From Nocardioides flavus (ex Wang et al. 2016) (lineage in GTDB: Bacteria > Actinomycetota > Actinomycetes > Propionibacteriales > Nocardioidaceae), in NCBI RefSeq assembly GCF_014653115.1, contig NZ_BNAD01000004.1, positions 62,001 through 126,000 of the forward strand: 64,000 nucleotides of DNA, read 5' to 3'. The position numbers were made by a program, and so were the translations under genes. The notes under the pieces are model-generated. The model did not search any database and was not told where the DNA came from. It saw only the letters and a list, made by a program, of their open reading frames with translations. Within the stretch, counting starts at the first letter, position 1. Every line of letters starts with the position of its first letter. Shown here in pieces: positions 26,538-35,128 of the stretch.

Positions 26538-27236
26538 TCAGCGCGCCGCGTCGAGCGACTCGGAGATGATCACGTCGACGATGCGCGCGACCCGCTCGGG
26601 CCCGAGCTCCGGCACGACGGCAGCCACCCGGCGCGCGACCTCCGCCTCGCGCCCGGGGTCGCGCTGCGCGGTCGGCTTCACCGCCTGCACCGCGCGGGTC
26701 AGGGCCGTGCGCCGCGCCAGGACGTCGCCGAGCACGAGGTCGGTCTCGTCGATCAGGCCACGCAGGAAGGTCAGCGGCTCCGCGCCCGGCCAGGCCACCC
26801 GGATGTCGGGCGCCCGCTCCTCGTTGGCCGACCCGTCGGTGCGCTCGAGCTCGATGCAGCCGCGCTGGCCGTAGAAGGCGCGCGCCGGCGCGTTGGACTC
26901 GAAGACCCAGAGGCAGAAGCCCCCAGGGCGCATCGACGTGACCAGGTCGAACAGCGCCGCCCCCACGCCGTGCCCCTGGTGGCGAGGGTGGACGTAGAGG
27001 TCGTCGAGCCAGGTCGCCGTCCAGCGCGCGTAGCCGGCCAGCTCGCCGCGGCGCTCGGCCAGCCACACCTCGTACGCCGCCAGGTCCCAGCCCGACACCC
27101 ACGCCCGCACCTCGTCGTCGCCGTGGACCCCCGGCGGGAACGCGGCGCCGGCGCCGGCGCGTGCCGCGAGGTGGACCTCGGCGATCGCCGGCAGGTCGGC
27201 CGGGGAGGCCCGCCGGAGCTCGACGTCAGCGTCCAT
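26538..27236 (-). CDS. GNAT acetyltransferase fused to a chorismate mutase (AroQ)-like domain
   Basis: 232 aa in two parts. Residues 1-150 form a GNAT N-acetyltransferase with the acetyl-CoA loop DDLYVHPRHQGHGVGAALF (78-96) and a C-terminal AFYGQRGCIELER strand. Residues 154-232 fit a type II chorismate mutase helix bundle. Aligned on E. coli CM numbering, R11, R28, K39, D48, R51, E52 and S84 match R159, R176, K187, D193, R196, E197 and S227. Q88 is replaced by A231. Whether the second domain is catalytic or a dimerisation relic is open. ATG at 27236, 22 bp after the rluD-like gene. Confidence 0.75.
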   Translation of the reverse strand: MDADVELRRASPADLPAIAEVHLAARAGAGAAFPPGVHGDDEVRAWVSGWDLAAYEVWLAERRGELAGYARWTATWLDDLYVHPRHQGHGVGAALFDLVTSMRPGGFCLWVFESNAPARAFYGQRGCIELERTDGSANEERAPDIRVAWPGAEPLTFLRGLIDETDLVLGDVLARRTALTRAVQAVKPTAQRDPGREAEVARRVAAVVPELGPERVARIVDVIISESLDAAR

Positions 27237-27258
27237 CGCTCGCCTCAGCGCCCGTGCC

Positions 27259-28197
27259 TCAGTGCTCGTCCCGGATGACCTCGAGCGCGCGGGCGAGGTC
27301 GTCGGGGTAGGTGGACTCGTAGGTGACGTACTCGCCGGTCTCCGGGTGCTCGAAGCCCAGGCGCATCGCGTGCAGCCACTGCCGCTGGAGACCGAGCCGC
27401 GCTGCCAGCGTCGGGTCGGCGCCGTAGGTCAGGTCACCGACGCAGGGGTGCTTGAGGGCGCTCATGTGCACGCGGATCTGGTGGGTCCGGCCGGTCTCGA
27501 GGTGCACCTCGAGCAGGCTGGCGAACCGGTGGGCCTCGAGGGTCTCGTAGTGGGTGATGCTGTGCCGCCCGTCGGCCATGACGGCGAACTTGTAGTCGTG
27601 GTGCGGGTGGCGGCCGATCGGCGCGTCGACGGTGCCCGAGAGCGGGTCCGGGTGGCCCTGGACCAGCGCGTGGTAGGTCTTGTCGACGGTGCGGTGGCGG
27701 AAGGCGTTCTTGAGCACGGAGTAGGCGTGCTCGGACTTGGCGATGACCATCACGCCGGACGTGCCGACGTCCAGGCGCTGGACGATGCCCTCGCGTTCCC
27801 TGGCGCCGCTGGTGGAGATGCGGAAGCCGGCACCGGCGAGGTGGCCCACGACGGTCGGGCCGCGCCAGCCCGGGGACGGGTGCACGGCCACGCCCACCGG
27901 CTTGTCGATCACAACGATGGCGTCGTCGTCGTGGATGATCCGGATCCCCTCGACGACCTCCGGGACGACCTCGAGGGGGTCGCTCTCCGCGGGGATCGTC
28001 ACGTCGAGCATCGCGCCGGCGTCGACGCGGTCGCTCTTGCCGACGGCGGACCCGTCCACGTGGACATGGCCCTGGGTGATCAGGTCGGCCGCCTTGGTGC
28101 GCGAGAACCCGAACATCCGCGCCATCGCGGCGTCGACCCGCTCGCCGGCCAGGCCATCGGGCACGAAGACGGTGCGCTGCTCGGCCCGCGCGCTCAT
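27259..28197 (-). CDS. RluA/RluD-family pseudouridine synthase
   Basis: 312 aa, converts uridine to pseudouridine in rRNA. An N-terminal S4 RNA-binding domain (about residues 17-80, [23 protein letters not shown]) precedes the catalytic domain, with the active-site Asp in [18 protein letters not shown] (about residue 150). [23 protein letters not shown] is the usual downstream motif. RluD-like by order and domain content, but the exact target uridines are not shown by sequence. ATG at 28197 overlaps the lspA stop (ATGA). Confidence 0.93.
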   Translation of the reverse strand: MSARAEQRTVFVPDGLAGERVDAAMARMFGFSRTKAADLITQGHVHVDGSAVGKSDRVDAGAMLDVTIPAESDPLEVVPEVVEGIRIIHDDDAIVVIDKPVGVAVHPSPGWRGPTVVGHLAGAGFRISTSGAREREGIVQRLDVGTSGVMVIAKSEHAYSVLKNAFRHRTVDKTYHALVQGHPDPLSGTVDAPIGRHPHHDYKFAVMADGRHSITHYETLEAHRFASLLEVHLETGRTHQIRVHMSALKHPCVGDLTYGADPTLAARLGLQRQWLHAMRLGFEHPETGEYVTYESTYPDDLARALEVIRDEH

Positions 28198-28778
28198 GCC
28201 GCCGCCCCGGAGTCCTCGCCCGCGGCGTCCTCGGCGCCCTCGCGGGTGCCGTCGAGGTTGATGCCGCGGAACGTCTGCAGGATGATCAGCCCCGCCGCGA
28301 CGTTGATGCAGACGTCGGCGATGTTGAACACCGGCCAGTTGGGCAGCATCAGGAAGTCGACCACGTGGCCGTGGAACGGCTCGGGCGGACGCACGATGCG
28401 GTCGGTGAGGTTGCCCCCCACCCCGCCGAGCAGCAGGCCCAGCGCAAGGGCCCACCCGGTGCTCGCGACCCGGCGGCCCAGCCAGAGGACGACCACCACG
28501 GCGACCATCGCCAGGGCGGTGAACACGATGGTGAAGTCGGTCCCCGTGCTGAACGCCGCACCCGGGTTGAAGGTCAGGTGGAAGGTGAACCAGTCACCCA
28601 GGACCGGGATGTCACCGTCCGCGAGCGCGGACAGGGCCCACTGCTTGGTGCCGAGGTCGGCGGCGTACGCCACGAGCGCCACCCCTGCGAGGACCAGACG
28701 CGTGTCGACGCGTCGGCGGTCCGGGTCGGGATCGGCCTGGTCGCTGGGGTTCAGCGACGCTCCTCGCGCTGCTTGCAT
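28194..28778 (-). CDS. lspA: Lipoprotein signal peptidase LspA
   Basis: Aspartic membrane protease that cleaves prolipoprotein signal peptides, 194 aa with this start. Four membrane segments; the catalytic aspartates are in [13 protein letters not shown] and in [15 protein letters not shown], with the [10 protein letters not shown] motif between. The C-terminal tail is acidic ([12 protein letters not shown]). Start at 28778 is the likely one and lies 28 bp inside the end of the H1-like/DksA gene; a longer frame runs to 28850. The window encodes at least two lipoproteins it could process. Confidence 0.92.
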   Translation of the reverse strand: MQAARGASLNPSDQADPDPDRRRVDTRLVLAGVALVAYAADLGTKQWALSALADGDIPVLGDWFTFHLTFNPGAAFSTGTDFTIVFTALAMVAVVVVLWLGRRVASTGWALALGLLLGGVGGNLTDRIVRPPEPFHGHVVDFLMLPNWPVFNIADVCINVAAGLIILQTFRGINLDGTREGAEDAAGEDSGAAA

Positions 28779-29563
28779 GACATGCACAGTGTGGCATGTG
28801 GCACCGCCATCAGCCGATTCTTGCCGATGGCGGTGCCGCAGGAGTCGCACACCCCGTAGGTGCCGTCGTCGATGTGCGACAGCGCCCGCTCGATCTGGGC
28901 CAGCGTCTCCCGCTCCTTGGCCAGCACGGTGAACTCGTGGTCGCGCTCGAAGCTGGTCGCGCCGACGTCGGCCTGGTCCTGGCCAGCGCCGTCGCCGGCG
29001 TCGCGCATCAGCCCGGCGAGCTCCTGCTCGGACTGGCCGACGATGGTGGCCAGTCGCTCCTGGTGCTCCTTGAGCTCCTTGACGACCTCGTTGAGCTCGC
29101 CACGGGTCCAGGCATCCTCGCCCTCGAGGACGACGAGGGTGGACGGGGTGGCCTTGCGGGCCTTCTTGGCGGGCGCGGCCTTCTTGGCCGGCGCAGGAGA
29201 AGCCTTGGTCACGGATGCAGCCTTCTTCGTCGGAGTGGCGGCCTTCGCGGCCGGTGCGGACTTCTTCGCCGCAGTCTTCGTGGCCGGAGCCCTGTCAGCC
29301 GGCGCGGCCTTCTTCGCAGGCGCCTTCTTCGCGGCTGCCTTCTTCGCGGGGTCCTTCTTCGCGGGAGCCTTCGTGGCCGGGGCCTTCTTGGCAGCCGTCC
29401 TGGTGGCCGGAGCCTTCTTCACGGCCGCCTTCTTCGCAGCCGCCTTCGCGGCCGGGGCCTCCGGCGCACTCGGCTCCTCCGCGGCCGCACCCCTGCGGCC
29501 GATCACCCGCTTGGCCGCGGCGGCGGCCGTACCGGCCAGGGACTTGCGCGTGGTGCGAGCCAT
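28751..29563 (-). CDS. Histone-H1-like Lys/Ala-rich protein with DksA/TraR zinc finger
   Basis: 270 aa. Residues 1-150 are a basic, repetitive Lys/Ala/Pro tail with units such as AAKKAPAKKAA, like the C-terminal tails of histone H1 and bacterial HU-type proteins. From about residue 155 a coiled coil (TRGELNEVVKELKEHQERLA) and a DksA/TraR C4 zinc finger follow, with cysteines in YGVCDSCGTAIG and [11 protein letters not shown]. Such proteins may bind DNA through the tail and RNA polymerase through the finger domain; that is inference. Start at 29563 (MARTTRKSL); a longer frame to 29644 has no support. Confidence 0.85.
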   Translation of the reverse strand: MARTTRKSLAGTAAAAAKRVIGRRGAAAEEPSAPEAPAAKAAAKKAAVKKAPATRTAAKKAPATKAPAKKDPAKKAAAKKAPAKKAAPADRAPATKTAAKKSAPAAKAATPTKKAASVTKASPAPAKKAAPAKKARKATPSTLVVLEGEDAWTRGELNEVVKELKEHQERLATIVGQSEQELAGLMRDAGDGAGQDQADVGATSFERDHEFTVLAKERETLAQIERALSHIDDGTYGVCDSCGTAIGKNRLMAVPHATLCMSCKQREERR

Positions 29564-29661
29564 CCGAGGGCCTCCAGCATGCGTCGGGTGTGGCGGGAAC
29601 CACACGGTGGCAGGGAGGCTAGCCGCTGCTGCCTGACGAGCCAACCGTGGCTCGCCGAAAT

Positions 29662-29701
29662 GCGAGAACGACCACCCTCACGGGCGGTCGTTCTCGCTTT
29701 T
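29662..29701 (-). terminator. Strong hairpin terminator after wag31
   Basis: A 16-bp stem with one mismatch (GCGAGAACGACC and its complement) and loop TCAC. The plus strand continues with TTTT, the minus strand with ATTT. It lies between wag31 and the next leftward gene, so it most likely ends the dcw transcript. Confidence 0.75.
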
Positions 29702-29744
29702 CACAGGCCTGTTCGAAGGCCGGGGGCACGGGCCCCGTCGGGCG

Positions 29745-30488
29745 TCAGCCCTCGTCGTCGCCGAGGACCGAGCGCAGCCGCTTGGGCGCGTTGCCGCTGT
29801 CGACGGGCGCCTGCGTCTCGCTGCCGGTGTTGAGCGCCTCCAGCTGCTGCGTGAAGTAGGTCTTCAGGCGGGAGCGGTACTCGCGCTCGAACTGGCGGAG
29901 GGTCTCGACGTCGCTGTTGAGCTTGTCGCGCTCCTTCTCCAGGTCACCGAACATCTGCTGGCGGCGCTCGGCGGTCTCGGAGTCGAGCATCTGCGAGCGC
30001 TGACGGGCGTCGGCCTCCATGCGGTCGGCCTTGGTCTTCGACTCGGCCTCGAGGCGCTCGGCCTTGGTGCGCGCGGCGCCGACGATGCGGTCGGCCTCGT
30101 TCTTGGCGTCCTCGACGAGCTCGTCGGCGTTGCGCGTGGCGATCTCCAGCAGGCGGGCGGCCGCGTTGGACGCGTCGGCGATGGTCTCCACGCGCATCGT
30201 CTGCACGGGTGCGGCAGCGACCGGGGCAGCGGCGACGGGCTCCGGCTCGGGCTCGGGCTCGGGCTCCGGCTCGGGTGCGAACGACACGGGAGCGGGCGCC
30301 GACGTCGAACCACCGCCGGACTGAGCAGCCGCCAGCTTGGACCGGAGGTCGTCGTTCTCCTTGGTCAGCCGGGCGAGCTCCGCCTCGACCTCGTCGAGGA
30401 ACTGGTCCACCTCGCCCATGTCGTAGCCCTCACGGAGGCGGACAGGCGTAAAGCGCTTGTTGCTCACGTCCTCAGGCGTCAGCGGCAT
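29745..30488 (-). CDS. wag31: DivIVA-family polar growth protein Wag31
   Basis: 247 aa cytoplasmic coiled-coil scaffold that marks the poles and septum and directs apical growth. The N-terminal membrane-curvature domain is MPLTPEDVSNKRFTPVRLREG (start to about residue 60). It is followed by a low-complexity linker with seven Pro-Glu dipeptides (about residues 72-85). A long coiled coil (about 95-225) and the short tail KRLRSVLGDDEG complete it. It closes the dcw cluster, as in mycobacteria. It has its own TATTGT promoter at 30540 and is followed by a hairpin terminator. Confidence 0.95.
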   Translation of the reverse strand: MPLTPEDVSNKRFTPVRLREGYDMGEVDQFLDEVEAELARLTKENDDLRSKLAAAQSGGGSTSAPAPVSFAPEPEPEPEPEPEPVAAAPVAAAPVQTMRVETIADASNAAARLLEIATRNADELVEDAKNEADRIVGAARTKAERLEAESKTKADRMEADARQRSQMLDSETAERRQQMFGDLEKERDKLNSDVETLRQFEREYRSRLKTYFTQQLEALNTGSETQAPVDSGNAPKRLRSVLGDDEG

Positions 30489-30539
30489 GACGTCACCAAA
30501 CTTTCACTCTTCGATTCACGGTGGCTCTGCTGTCAGGAG

Positions 30540-30545
30540 ACAATA
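30540..30545 (-). promoter_or_regulatory. -10 box of wag31
   Basis: TATTGT on the minus strand, 51 bp before the ATG at 30488, in the 102-bp gap after yggT. The -35 region is not obvious. Confidence 0.45.
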
Positions 30546-30590
30546 GCGCCCGGGAAGCCACGGGGCACAGTGACCCGTGTGGCGGATGGT

Positions 30591-30884
30591 TCAGAGCCCG
30601 AAGATGGTCGCGACCACGTTGAGCAGCAGCCATGCTGCCACCATCACGAGCAGGAAGCTCAGGTCCAGCGCGACCGAGCCGATGCGCAGTGGGGGCACGA
30701 CCTTGCGCAGCGCCACGATGGGCGGGTCGGTGGTCGTGTAGACGCCCTCCAGCGCGACCAGCAGGACGCCACGGGGCTCCCACTGGCGCGCGAAGACCTG
30801 CACCCAGTCCACGACGAAGCGCACCCACAGGAGCGCGATGAAGAGGAACAGGAGGATGTAGAGGATCTGACCGATGGCTTGCAC
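30591..30884 (-). CDS. YggT family membrane protein
   Basis: 97 aa with two membrane segments, about residues 3-22 (AIGQILYILLFLFIALLWV) and 74-94 (LSFLLVMVAAWLLLNVVATI), joined by a loop with VYTTTDPPIVALRKVVPP, the family signature. Role not established; in actinobacteria it sits between sepF and wag31. GTG start, 14 bp after the sepF stop. Confidence 0.88.
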   Translation of the reverse strand: MQAIGQILYILLFLFIALLWVRFVVDWVQVFARQWEPRGVLLVALEGVYTTTDPPIVALRKVVPPLRIGSVALDLSFLLVMVAAWLLLNVVATIFGL

Positions 30885-30898
30885 GAGACGAGTATCCG

Positions 30899-31384
30899 TC
30901 AGCTCTGGTTGAAGAAGCCGTCCTCGGCGATCCGCTGCTTGTCCTCGGCCGAGACCGCGACGTTGGGCGGCGAGAGCAGGAAGACCTTGTTGGTCACGCG
31001 CTCGATGGAGCCCCGAGTGGCGAAGATCAGGCCGGCGGCGAAGTCGACGAGGCGCTTGGCGTCGTTGTCGTCCATCTCGCTGAGGTTCATGATCACGGGC
31101 GTGCCGTCGCGGTAGTTCTCACCGACCAGGCGGGCCTCGTTGTAGTTGCGGGGGTGCAGGGTGGTGATGCGGCTCAACTCGGCCACGACTCCCGTCTGGA
31201 CCGGCGCCGGTCGACGGCGCTCGGCAAGGTCGGACACTGGGGCTGGGCGACGCTCCCGGGCGACGGGGCGCTGGTCGACAGCGTCGTGCGTCGTGGTCTC
31301 GGTGTCACCGTCGTAGTCGTCGTAGTGGCCGGTGTCCTCGAGCAGGCCGAGGTACTCGCCGATCTTGCGCATCGCGCCGCTCAT
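30899..31384 (-). CDS. sepF: Cell division protein SepF
   Basis: 161 aa, membrane anchor of the Z-ring and essential in actinobacteria that lack FtsA. The N-terminal amphipathic helix [13 protein letters not shown] binds the membrane. An acidic/basic linker follows and then the SepF core (about residues 72-155) with [39 protein letters not shown] and [20 protein letters not shown] lies 6 nt before the ATG at 31384. It follows yggS with a 61-bp gap. Confidence 0.95.
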   Translation of the reverse strand: MSGAMRKIGEYLGLLEDTGHYDDYDGDTETTTHDAVDQRPVARERRPAPVSDLAERRRPAPVQTGVVAELSRITTLHPRNYNEARLVGENYRDGTPVIMNLSEMDDNDAKRLVDFAAGLIFATRGSIERVTNKVFLLSPPNVAVSAEDKQRIAEDGFFNQS

Positions 31385-31445
31385 GAGACTGTTCCTCCGC
31401 TAGACCTGGCGCCCCGTCCGGGACACCTGTTGACTGTTGTGGACA

Positions 31446-32147
31446 TTACTGGACCGCAGGCCTCGGACCGAGGACCGCGGAGCCGACACGCACGTGTGTC
31501 GCACCGCACGCGATGGCCGCCTCGAGGTCTCCGCTCATCCCCGCGGACAGCACGGTGGCGTCGGGATGCTCGCGCTCGAGCTCGCGGTGCACCTCGGCGA
31601 GCCTGGCGAAGGCCGTACGGGGGTCCTCCCCCAGCGGCGCGACGGCCATCAGGCCCCGCAGCCGCAGCGACTCGGCCTCGACCACCCGGCGCGCGAGGTC
31701 GGGGAGCTCGCCCGGCGCCGCGCCCGAGCGGTGGTCCGCCCCCGGCGGGTCGAGACTGACCTGCAGCAGCACGTCGACCTGCGCCCCACGCGCGGTCGCG
31801 CCGCGCGAGAGAGGCGCGACGAGCTTGGCGCGGTCGACCGACTCGACCACGTCGGCGTACGCCGCGACCGCCGCGGCCTTGTTGGACTGCAGGCCCCCGA
31901 TGAAGTGCCAGCGCAGCCCGAGGTCGGCGCACTCGGCGGCCTTCGCCTCGGCCTCCTGGTGGCGGTTCTCGCCGACGTCGGTGACGCCGAGGTCGGCCAG
32001 CAGGCGGACGTCGGAGGCGGGGAAGAACTTGGTGACGACCACCAGGGAGACGTCGTCCTCTGCACGCCCGGCGTCGGCGCAGGCCTCGCGGATGCGACGC
32101 CGCACGACCTCGAGGTTGGCGGCGACCTCGTCGCCGCGACTCGTCAC
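31446..32147 (-). CDS. yggS: YggS/PROSC family PLP homeostasis protein
   Basis: 233 aa, fold-type III PLP-binding protein that buffers pyridoxal phosphate. The PLP lysine is in VSLVVVTKFFPASDV (about residue 40). DVGENRHQEAEAKAAE, RWHFIGGLQSNKAAAV and LSAGMSGDLEAAIACGATHVRVGSA are typical. It has no catalytic reaction of its own as far as known. The GTG at 32147 overlaps the pgeF stop by 4 bp. Confidence 0.93.
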   Translation of the reverse strand: MTSRGDEVAANLEVVRRRIREACADAGRAEDDVSLVVVTKFFPASDVRLLADLGVTDVGENRHQEAEAKAAECADLGLRWHFIGGLQSNKAAAVAAYADVVESVDRAKLVAPLSRGATARGAQVDVLLQVSLDPPGADHRSGAAPGELPDLARRVVEAESLRLRGLMAVAPLGEDPRTAFARLAEVHRELEREHPDATVLSAGMSGDLEAAIACGATHVRVGSAVLGPRPAVQ

Positions 32148-32839
32148 GGGTGGCTCCAGATGACGCCCGCGAAGCGGGTGGCCCGGGCTCCGTCACGACG
32201 GTAGGACGGCCAGGAGACGTCCTCGCGGGTGCAGGCGTCGACGACGCGCACGTCCGTGATGCCCGCCGCTGCGAGCTGCGCGCGGACCCCGGCGCCGAGG
32301 TCGAGCGCGGGCGTGCCCCACGAGGTGGTCGAGCGGGCCTCGGGCACGATCGCTGCCACCTCGTCCTGCAAGTCCTGCGGCACCTCGTAGCAGGAGCCGC
32401 ACACGTGCGGGCCGACCCACGCCACGCTCGGTCGGGCCCCCTGCTCGCGCAGGCGGGCGACGGCTCCCGGCACCACGCCCGCGGCGAGCCCGGGGCGGCC
32501 GGCGTGGACCGCCGCGATCCACCCGCCGGCGGGATCCGCCAGCAGCACGGGCACGCAGTCGGCGGCGCGGGCCAACAGGGCCACGCCGGCCCGGGAGGTG
32601 ATCATGGCGTCGCAGGTCGCCGTACCGTCCGTGCCGGGGTCGGCGACGTGGTGCACCACCCTTCCGTGGACCTGGTGCATCAGCACCGGGACGGCCCCGG
32701 TCTCCGCGGCGACCCCGGCCAGCGCGGCGCTCCGTACGTCATCCGGCGCGGCGTCACCGAGCTCGAGGGAGACGTCGGTGAAGGCGACCTCGATCACGAG
32801 GTCGCCTTCGATCCGGTCGCGGTGGCGGAGCAGGGTCAC
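32144..32839 (-). CDS. pgeF: Peptidoglycan-editing/purine nucleoside phosphorylase family protein PgeF (YfiH)
   Basis: 231 aa laccase-domain protein. The zinc ligands are in [43 protein letters not shown] and the C-terminal [15 protein letters not shown]. In E. coli the homologue removes misincorporated residues from UDP-MurNAc; adenosine-processing activity has been assigned to relatives. The position after ftsZ fits the peptidoglycan role. GTG start overlaps the ftsZ stop (GTGA). Confidence 0.92.
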   Translation of the reverse strand: MTLLRHRDRIEGDLVIEVAFTDVSLELGDAAPDDVRSAALAGVAAETGAVPVLMHQVHGRVVHHVADPGTDGTATCDAMITSRAGVALLARAADCVPVLLADPAGGWIAAVHAGRPGLAAGVVPGAVARLREQGARPSVAWVGPHVCGSCYEVPQDLQDEVAAIVPEARSTTSWGTPALDLGAGVRAQLAAAGITDVRVVDACTREDVSWPSYRRDGARATRFAGVIWSHP

Positions 32840-34092
32840 TTGAGGAAGTCGGGCACGTCGAGGTCGTCGTCGTCGAACTGCACCTGGCGCGCCGGGCGCG
32901 CCTGCACGGGCTGCTGGGCGGGCTGCGACGACTGGGACGACTGGGACGACTGGGACGGAGCCGGCTGCTGCGCGGGCTGCTGGGGCGAGGACGGGGCGAA
33001 GGTCGTCGTGCCTGACGCCGGCGACTCCGACCGCGCCGGGGACGTGGGCTTCGACGCGATCTGCTGGGCGGCCGCGCGGGTCTGCTCCTGCGTCTGGGCC
33101 GGCTGGCCCTGGCGCAGCACGTTGCCGTCGGAGCGACGCTTGGGCATGCCACCGTCGAAGCCGGCCGCGATGACCGTCACGCGCACCTCGTCGCCGAGGG
33201 CGTCGTCGATCGTCGCACCGAAGATGATGTTGGCCTCGGCGTGCGCGGCCTGGGACACGAGCGCGGCGGCCTCGTTGATCTCGAACAGTCCGAGGTCGGA
33301 GCCGCCGGCGATCGAGAGCAGGACGCCGTGGGCGCCCTCGATGCTCGCCTCGAGCAGGGGCGAGGAGACGGCCATCTCGGCGGCGGCGACCGCGCGGTCC
33401 TCGCCACGCGCCGACCCGATGCCCATCAGGGCGGAGCCGGCGTTGGCCATGACGGACTTCACGTCGGCGAAGTCGAGGTTGATCAGGCCGGGCGTGGTGA
33501 TCAGGTCGGTGATGCCCGAGACACCCTGCAGCAGCACCTGGTCGGCCTGCTTGAAGGCGTCGAGGATCGACACGTTGCGGTCGGTGATCGACAGGAGCCG
33601 GTCGTTGGGGATGACGATGAGGGTGTCGACCTCCTCGCGGAGCTGGCTGATGCCCTCCTCCGCGGAGTTGGCCCGACGACGGCCCTCGAAGGCGAAGGGG
33701 CGGGTCACCACACCGATGGTCAGCGCGCCGAGCGAGCGGGCGATGCGGGCCACGACGGGCGCGCCGCCGGTGCCGGTGCCGCCACCCTCGCCAGCGGTCA
33801 CGAAGACCATGTCGGCGCCCTTGATGACCTCCTCGATCTCGTCGGCGTGGTCCTCGGCCGCCTTCGCCCCCACCTCGGGGTTGGCGCCGGCACCGAGGCC
33901 GCGGGTGAGCTCGCGGCCGATGTCGAGCTTGACGTCGGCGTCGCTCATGAGGAGCGCCTGGGCGTCGGTGTTGATCGCGATGAACTCGACGCCCTTGAGG
34001 CCGACCTCGATCATCCGGTTGACGGCGTTGACGCCACCGCCGCCGATGCCCACGACCTTGATGATCGCCAGGTAGTTCTGCGCTGCTGCCAC
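32836..34092 (-). CDS. ftsZ: Cell division GTPase FtsZ
   Basis: 418 aa tubulin homologue that forms the Z-ring. The GTP site has [15 protein letters not shown], the tubulin signature [13 protein letters not shown] near residue 108 and the catalytic T7 loop [13 protein letters not shown] near residue 208. From about residue 315 a disordered linker rich in Ser, Gln and Pro follows, with repeated QSS units. The conserved C-terminal peptide [11 protein letters not shown], which binds SepF, ends the protein. GTG start at 34092. About 250 bp without a gene lie upstream, so it probably has its own promoters. Confidence 0.98.
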   Translation of the reverse strand: MAAAQNYLAIIKVVGIGGGGVNAVNRMIEVGLKGVEFIAINTDAQALLMSDADVKLDIGRELTRGLGAGANPEVGAKAAEDHADEIEEVIKGADMVFVTAGEGGGTGTGGAPVVARIARSLGALTIGVVTRPFAFEGRRRANSAEEGISQLREEVDTLIVIPNDRLLSITDRNVSILDAFKQADQVLLQGVSGITDLITTPGLINLDFADVKSVMANAGSALMGIGSARGEDRAVAAAEMAVSSPLLEASIEGAHGVLLSIAGGSDLGLFEINEAAALVSQAAHAEANIIFGATIDDALGDEVRVTVIAAGFDGGMPKRRSDGNVLRQGQPAQTQEQTRAAAQQIASKPTSPARSESPASGTTTFAPSSPQQPAQQPAPSQSSQSSQSSQPAQQPVQARPARQVQFDDDDLDVPDFLK

Positions 34093-34339
34093 GGCTCCGG
34101 GGCCTTCCTTGAGTGGGGTCTGTGTGTCTGTGTCACGTAGGGGTGTGCGGGCCGATCGGTCTGTCCCCCGGGCCTCGCGGAACCCTAACCGTGAGCCTGA
34201 GGGTTATAGTTATGTCAACCTCGCCTTTCGCTAGACCATAGGGAGCACGCGTCGCGAAACTCCGCCGGACACGCCGGAGGGCGGCGCGTCGTGCAGTTTT
34301 CTCGATGCGGCGCGAGCTGCCTCGGTGGTACGCAGCCGG
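34093..34339 (-). promoter_or_regulatory. Intergenic region before ftsZ with TTGACA element
   Basis: No gene is seen here. The minus strand holds TTGACATAACTATAACCC (34218-34201), with a perfect -35 hexamer, and further down TAGGGT (34187-34182). The spacing between them is 25 nt, too long for a standard promoter, so the exact promoter is unresolved. The AT content is locally high for this genome, which supports a regulatory role. Confidence 0.45.
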
Positions 34340-35128
34340 TCAGGGACGGTAGGTCGGGTTCCCCGGGACGCTGACGTCGTACGACGACGCCTGCTGCGCG
34401 GCCAGCAGCCGGTCGACGACCTGCGCCTTGAGCTCGGAGTCCTCCGCGCTCCCCCACAGCACCTGGCGGCGGTCGCGCATGACGAGGGTGATCTGGTCGA
34501 TGGTCGTGACCTCGACGTGGTCGACCCGGGTCGCGAGGTCCTCGGGCAGCGCGGACACGACGGTGGCCGCCTCCTTCAGCGCGTCGGTGCCGGCTGCTGC
34601 GCCGGGCCGGATGCGCGGCATGCCGTCGGGCACGCGGTCGTACTCGCGGAACACGATCCCGTCGGCGTCCAGGCCGCGCAGACGCCCGGCCAGCTCGACG
34701 ACGGCGACGGGGGTGCGCTCGACGACCTCGATGCGTACGGCGTCGGGCCAGGTCCGCGTGACGTCGACCGACCTCACCTCGGCCAGCGAGCCGACGCGGG
34801 CACCGGCACGGCCGAGGTCGACGAGGGCGAGCTGGTCACCGAGCGGGACGTCGGCGATCTCCCGGACCCGCCCGTCGCTGAGCAGCGCGTTGCCCACCAC
34901 CTCGACGCGCTTGACCTGCATCGTCGCGGAGAACAGCAGCATGTGGACCGCGGTGCCGGCGAGGGCGACGACGAGCAGCAGTGCCAGCACGTAGCGCAGG
35001 GAGAGCCAGCGGCGCGCCCACTGGCGCCTGGCGAAGCGACGCCGGGTGCGCGTGGTCGTACGGTCGTGCCGGTCCGGCACCTGCCCCGTCGGCTCCGGGC
35101 CGGCGTCGGACCGGGTCCCCGCTGCCAC
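34340..35128 (-). CDS. ftsQ: Cell division protein FtsQ
   Basis: 262 aa bitopic protein of the divisome. A basic cytoplasmic N-terminus (about 45 residues, RTTTRTRRRFARRQ) is followed by a membrane segment (YVLALLLVVALAGTAVHML). The POTRA domain starts VKRVEVVGNALLSDGRVREIA (34865-34803), and the FtsQ/DivIB domain runs to the C-terminus. GTG start at 35128 directly abuts the murC stop. Confidence 0.93.
   Translation of the reverse strand: MAAGTRSDAGPEPTGQVPDRHDRTTTRTRRRFARRQWARRWLSLRYVLALLLVVALAGTAVHMLLFSATMQVKRVEVVGNALLSDGRVREIADVPLGDQLALVDLGRAGARVGSLAEVRSVDVTRTWPDAVRIEVVERTPVAVVELAGRLRGLDADGIVFREYDRVPDGMPRIRPGAAAGTDALKEAATVVSALPEDLATRVDHVEVTTIDQITLVMRDRRQVLWGSAEDSELKAQVVDRLLAAQQASSYDVSVPGNPTYRP

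Noticed and set aside
29200..29500. Repetitive DNA that could suggest a CRISPR or satellite
   Set aside because: The repeats are codons for the Lys/Ala/Pro tail of the H1-like DksA protein and keep the reading frame; units are irregular with no spacers.
30230..30290. Short GGCTCG-type microsatellite
   Set aside because: It encodes the Pro-Glu repeats of the Wag31 linker.
34182..34218. A standard ftsZ promoter made of TTGACA and TAGGGT
   Set aside because: The 25-nt spacing is too long; only the region as a whole is listed as probably regulatory.
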